Assembly (NCBI GenBank): GCA_036172665.1
Contig: CM069877.1
Location: 27,553,001 to 27,617,000, forward strand
From: Prosopocoilus inquinatus
Lineage: Eukaryota > Arthropoda > Insecta > Coleoptera > Lucanidae
Length of the DNA stretch: 64,000 nucleotides
Direction: 5' to 3'
Below the pieces are notes generated by a model that was not told the origin of the DNA, searched no databases, and saw only the letters and a program-made list of their open reading frames with translations. Of the stretch, positions 62,801 to 64,000 are shown in pieces (position 1 is the first letter of the stretch; every line of letters starts with the position of its first letter). Position numbers and translations under genes: made by a program.

Positions 62801-63889
62801 AGCAAATTACGCAGGAAAATGGATGATATCCACAACCAAGTGCGTCACAATATACAGACGGCCAGCGATCGGATGAAGGAGCACTATGACATCAACGCTC
62901 AACAAGGGGGATACCAACCTGGAGCACTGGTCTGGCTTTATAACCCCCAAAGACGTCGAGGCCTCTCCCCAAAATTGCAGACATCTTGGGAAGGTCCTTA
63001 CAAAGTGATGAAACGGATCAACGACGTCGTTTACCGCATCATGAAGGTCCCCCATGGCAAACCCAAAGTAATCCACTTCAACCGGATAGCCCCTTACCAT
63101 GGAGAAGCAGATGAAGGGACAGTACAAAGGGCGCAAGTTTCCGAAGTGAACTTCGAAACCTTCATGTCTCATCACGCCGAAGGAAGCAAGGCACGGTTTG
63201 GAGTGACCACGGAGAAACAACAAGATCTCTTTAAAGTGCCACTGGAGTACAGTCTGGCCCACTGCGTAGCAGAAGACCTGAAAATGTCCAAAGGAATCGC
63301 TCAGGTGTTTAGGAAGAAATTTGGCCAAATCGAGGAGCTACGAAGACAGCATCCCGTGGTAGGCAAGAGCTTGCAGATCATTGATTCGACGGCAGATCGG
63401 AGGCGCCACGTGCATTATTTAGTCACTAAGAAAACATCAAGCGGTAAACCTGACTATCAAAGTATGTGGAGAGCCCTATATAGCCTGAGGAGACAGCTAA
63501 TAGAGAACCATCAGATGAAGTTAGCCATCCCCAAATTGGGCTGCGGATTGGACGGACTAGACTGGAGAGTAATTCGAAGCATGCTGGAAGTCATCTTCCA
63601 CAGAACGGGAATTGAAGTCCTAGTCTGCAGCCACCACCCACAGGCAACAGTCAGCAACAGCAAAACCGTAGACTGCTACTTCTTCCAGACGGGAAGTTGC
63701 AAGAATGGGCCAGCATGTAGATTCCGACACCCTCCTTCAAGACTATCACCAGGAACATTTCGAGACGAAACGTTTTTAAGAAGGGGGCAGTGTGGCGCGC
63801 CACCCGGCTTAGCTCAAGGCGTCAAGAAGTCGGTTCGTTATGCGTCATTGGCTGCCACGCCACCGGGGTGGCGACATCGAACAGACTAG
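59843..63889 (+). CDS. Gypsy pol with C-terminal macro domain and CCCH zinc finger
   Basis: This 1,348-codon frame is open throughout. RT: PSSSPWASPVVLVKKKDG (about 250), FCVDYRLLN and the catalytic VYLDDIIVVG (about 365). RNase H: DTDASNVGIGG (about 512). Integrase: HHCC (HDGTSGGHLG, CRKCAVC, about 747-790), IDVAGPF (about 813) and HSDQGRN (about 872), with GPYKVMKR (about 1050) near the C-terminal domain. After that come residues 1130-1260: SLAHCVAEDLKMSKGIAQVFRKKFG, HYLVTKK and IPKLGCGLDGLDW. These match a TARG1/OARD1-type macro domain, which removes ADP-ribose groups; its catalytic Lys and Asp positions are kept. A CCCH finger follows (CYFFQTGSCKNGPACRFRH, about 1278). The stop is inside the 3' LTR. 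Confidence 0.93.
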   Translation: MVQLHRALVADIEDEAILGMDVMCAHGFQLDLKRGVMVVNNEELVLHQRGDVAARVVLSEDVVLPSRTEVIVDAKLNGVFQDGQVIMVEPNTDDQKIGRGFLVGKMLLTAKEEVPVRLMNVNCFSVNIKIGTILGSCTMVSSISRHLEANVPEAIVPRKLWEMVMSTAQELTPDQKTKAKNLIGRYQDVFEVENGSKGRTDVVKHKIETGEERPIRQAPRRLPLAKREEAERIIREMEKDNVIEPSSSPWASPVVLVKKKDGSTRFCVDYRLLNNVTKKDSYPLPRIDDTLDTLAGSKIFSTLDLKSGYWQVELAPEDREKTAFSIGMGLWQFTVMPFGLCNAPATFERLMETVLKGLSWTTCMVYLDDIIVVGKTFDDHLRNLEGVFQRLRGAGLKLSLKKCLLFQKEVNYLRHIVNGNGIAVNPVKIQVVKDWPTPRNKHQIRNFLGLCTYYRRYVPGFADIAKPLTKLTEEGRPFEWDQQCQIGFEQLKQYLISAPILSYPLPEGKFIVDTDASNVGIGGVLSQIQEGQEKVIGYFSKVLSKPERNYCVTRRELLAVVKTIEHFYKYLYGRRFLLRTDHAALKWLLRLKNPEGQVARWIELLQEYDFEIQHRAGTSHRNVDALSRRPCAEDCKRCNRLNEKVATTARTAIVDDKWQGEELRTDQENDPDLKLVLEWKSRDARPTWEEVAPCAPSVKSYWTQWDSIVLDGGLLRRSIENQEGMEQKTQLLIPKNRVPEVLRQLHDGTSGGHLGVKKTMEKVRERFYWMNCKEDVKDWCRKCAVCAASNGPHRRGKAPMRQYNVGSPFERVAIDVAGPFPETNGGNKYIVLVMDYFSKWVEAYALPNQEAVTIAEVLVREWISRYGAPMELHSDQGRNIESTLFKNVCTLLGVRKTRTTALHPQSDGMVEGFNRTINQHLSKVVSNHQRDWDTYIPLFLMAYRSSVHETTGETPAKVVFGREPRLPCDLKFGVKPGEVSADEDYVSKLRRKMDDIHNQVRHNIQTASDRMKEHYDINAQQGGYQPGALVWLYNPQRRRGLSPKLQTSWEGPYKVMKRINDVVYRIMKVPHGKPKVIHFNRIAPYHGEADEGTVQRAQVSEVNFETFMSHHAEGSKARFGVTTEKQQDLFKVPLEYSLAHCVAEDLKMSKGIAQVFRKKFGQIEELRRQHPVVGKSLQIIDSTADRRRHVHYLVTKKTSSGKPDYQSMWRALYSLRRQLIENHQMKLAIPKLGCGLDGLDWRVIRSMLEVIFHRTGIEVLVCSHHPQATVSNSKTVDCYFFQTGSCKNGPACRFRHPPSRLSPGTFRDETFLRRGQCGAPPGLAQGVKKSVRYASLAATPPGWRHRTD
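63778..63790 (+). other. Gypsy polypurine tract
   Basis: AAGAAGGGGGCAG lies immediately before the 3' LTR and inside the pol frame. It serves as the plus-strand primer site. Confidence 0.85.
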
Positions 63890-64000
63890 ACTTTTCCGGC
63901 GATGGAACAAACTCGAATCTTCCAGCGTGGAGAATTCGCGACGGCCGCAAACGATATAAAATCGGCCAAAGTTGACTCACGAGTCAGTCGAATTCTAACA
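63791..64000 (+). repeat. Gypsy 3' LTR, cut by window end
   Basis: It matches 57406-57615 with one substitution. Codons of pol run into it to 63889. Confidence 0.93.

Larger units (their letters stand above)
57406..64000 (+). mobile_element. Young Ty3/gypsy element with macro and CCCH domains
   Basis: A 5' LTR (57406-57762), internal gag, protease and pol, and the first 210 bases of the 3' LTR (from 63791) are present; the element continues past the window. Where both LTRs are visible they differ at one position (T at 57474, C at 63859). This indicates very recent insertion. The 3' end of pol carries extra domains not usual for gypsy. Confidence 0.95.

Noticed and set aside
62807..63328. Minus-strand 173-codon ORF under gypsy pol
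   Set aside because: It is a frame shadow of the integrase and macro-domain region with no motif.

Overview
The window looks like a block of nested mobile elements from an arthropod, most likely insect, genome. Evidence for this is the AT-rich spacer DNA, GT-AG introns, jockey/CR1-like LINEs with (ATT)n tails, BEL/Pao and Ty3/gypsy retrotransposons, piggyBac, hAT and mariner elements, Polinton/adintovirus genes, and endogenous ambisense densoviruses (insect parvoviruses). I recognise no intact conserved host gene, no tRNA or rRNA, no CRISPR array and no bacterial gene organisation. The species cannot be named from this sequence alone.

Layout, left to right. 0-3.1 kb: two 3'-truncated LINEs and a small secreted-type ORF. 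3.8-6.9 kb: a decayed Polinton integrase (minus strand) split by an almost complete piggyBac in a TTAA target. 7-17.5 kb: LINE and gypsy scraps, then a piggyBac gene split by a hAT element (8-bp target duplication), itself split by a LINE and by a full-length 4.8-kb densovirus with both hairpin ends. 17.5-24 kb: a third densovirus scrap and an errantivirus-like gypsy (gag, protease, integrase tail, env) broken by two mariners and an unclassified repeat. 25-33 kb: a Polinton DNA polymerase fragment, head-to-head with a Fic-domain gene that a complete BEL/Pao element has split. 33-38 kb: TIR elements, a foldback repeat and a possible DUF4806-like exon. 38.15-47 kb: three almost identical head-to-tail copies of a 2,947-bp unit. 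47-49.75 kb: an adintovirus/Polinton-like gene cluster (phospholipase A2-like protein, adenovirus-type protease, a structural-type ORF). 51-56 kb: a second BEL/Pao fragment truncated by a second, damaged densovirus. 57.4-64 kb: a young Ty3/gypsy element running off the right edge.

How the genes work together. Each mobile element carries its own replication machinery (gag, protease, RT, RNase H and integrase; or a transposase; or NS and VP proteins), so function is organised per element rather than per locus. The stand-out is the last gypsy element: its polyprotein continues beyond the integrase into a TARG1/OARD1-like macro domain and a CCCH zinc finger. Other notable items are the near-intact densovirus provirus, in which one intron keeps two overlapping reading frames open, and the Polinton/adintovirus genes scattered over 46 kb. 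The triplicated unit pairs a cluster of FTZ-F1/ERR-type sites with a TATA box and with a gene whose ATG is assembled by splicing.
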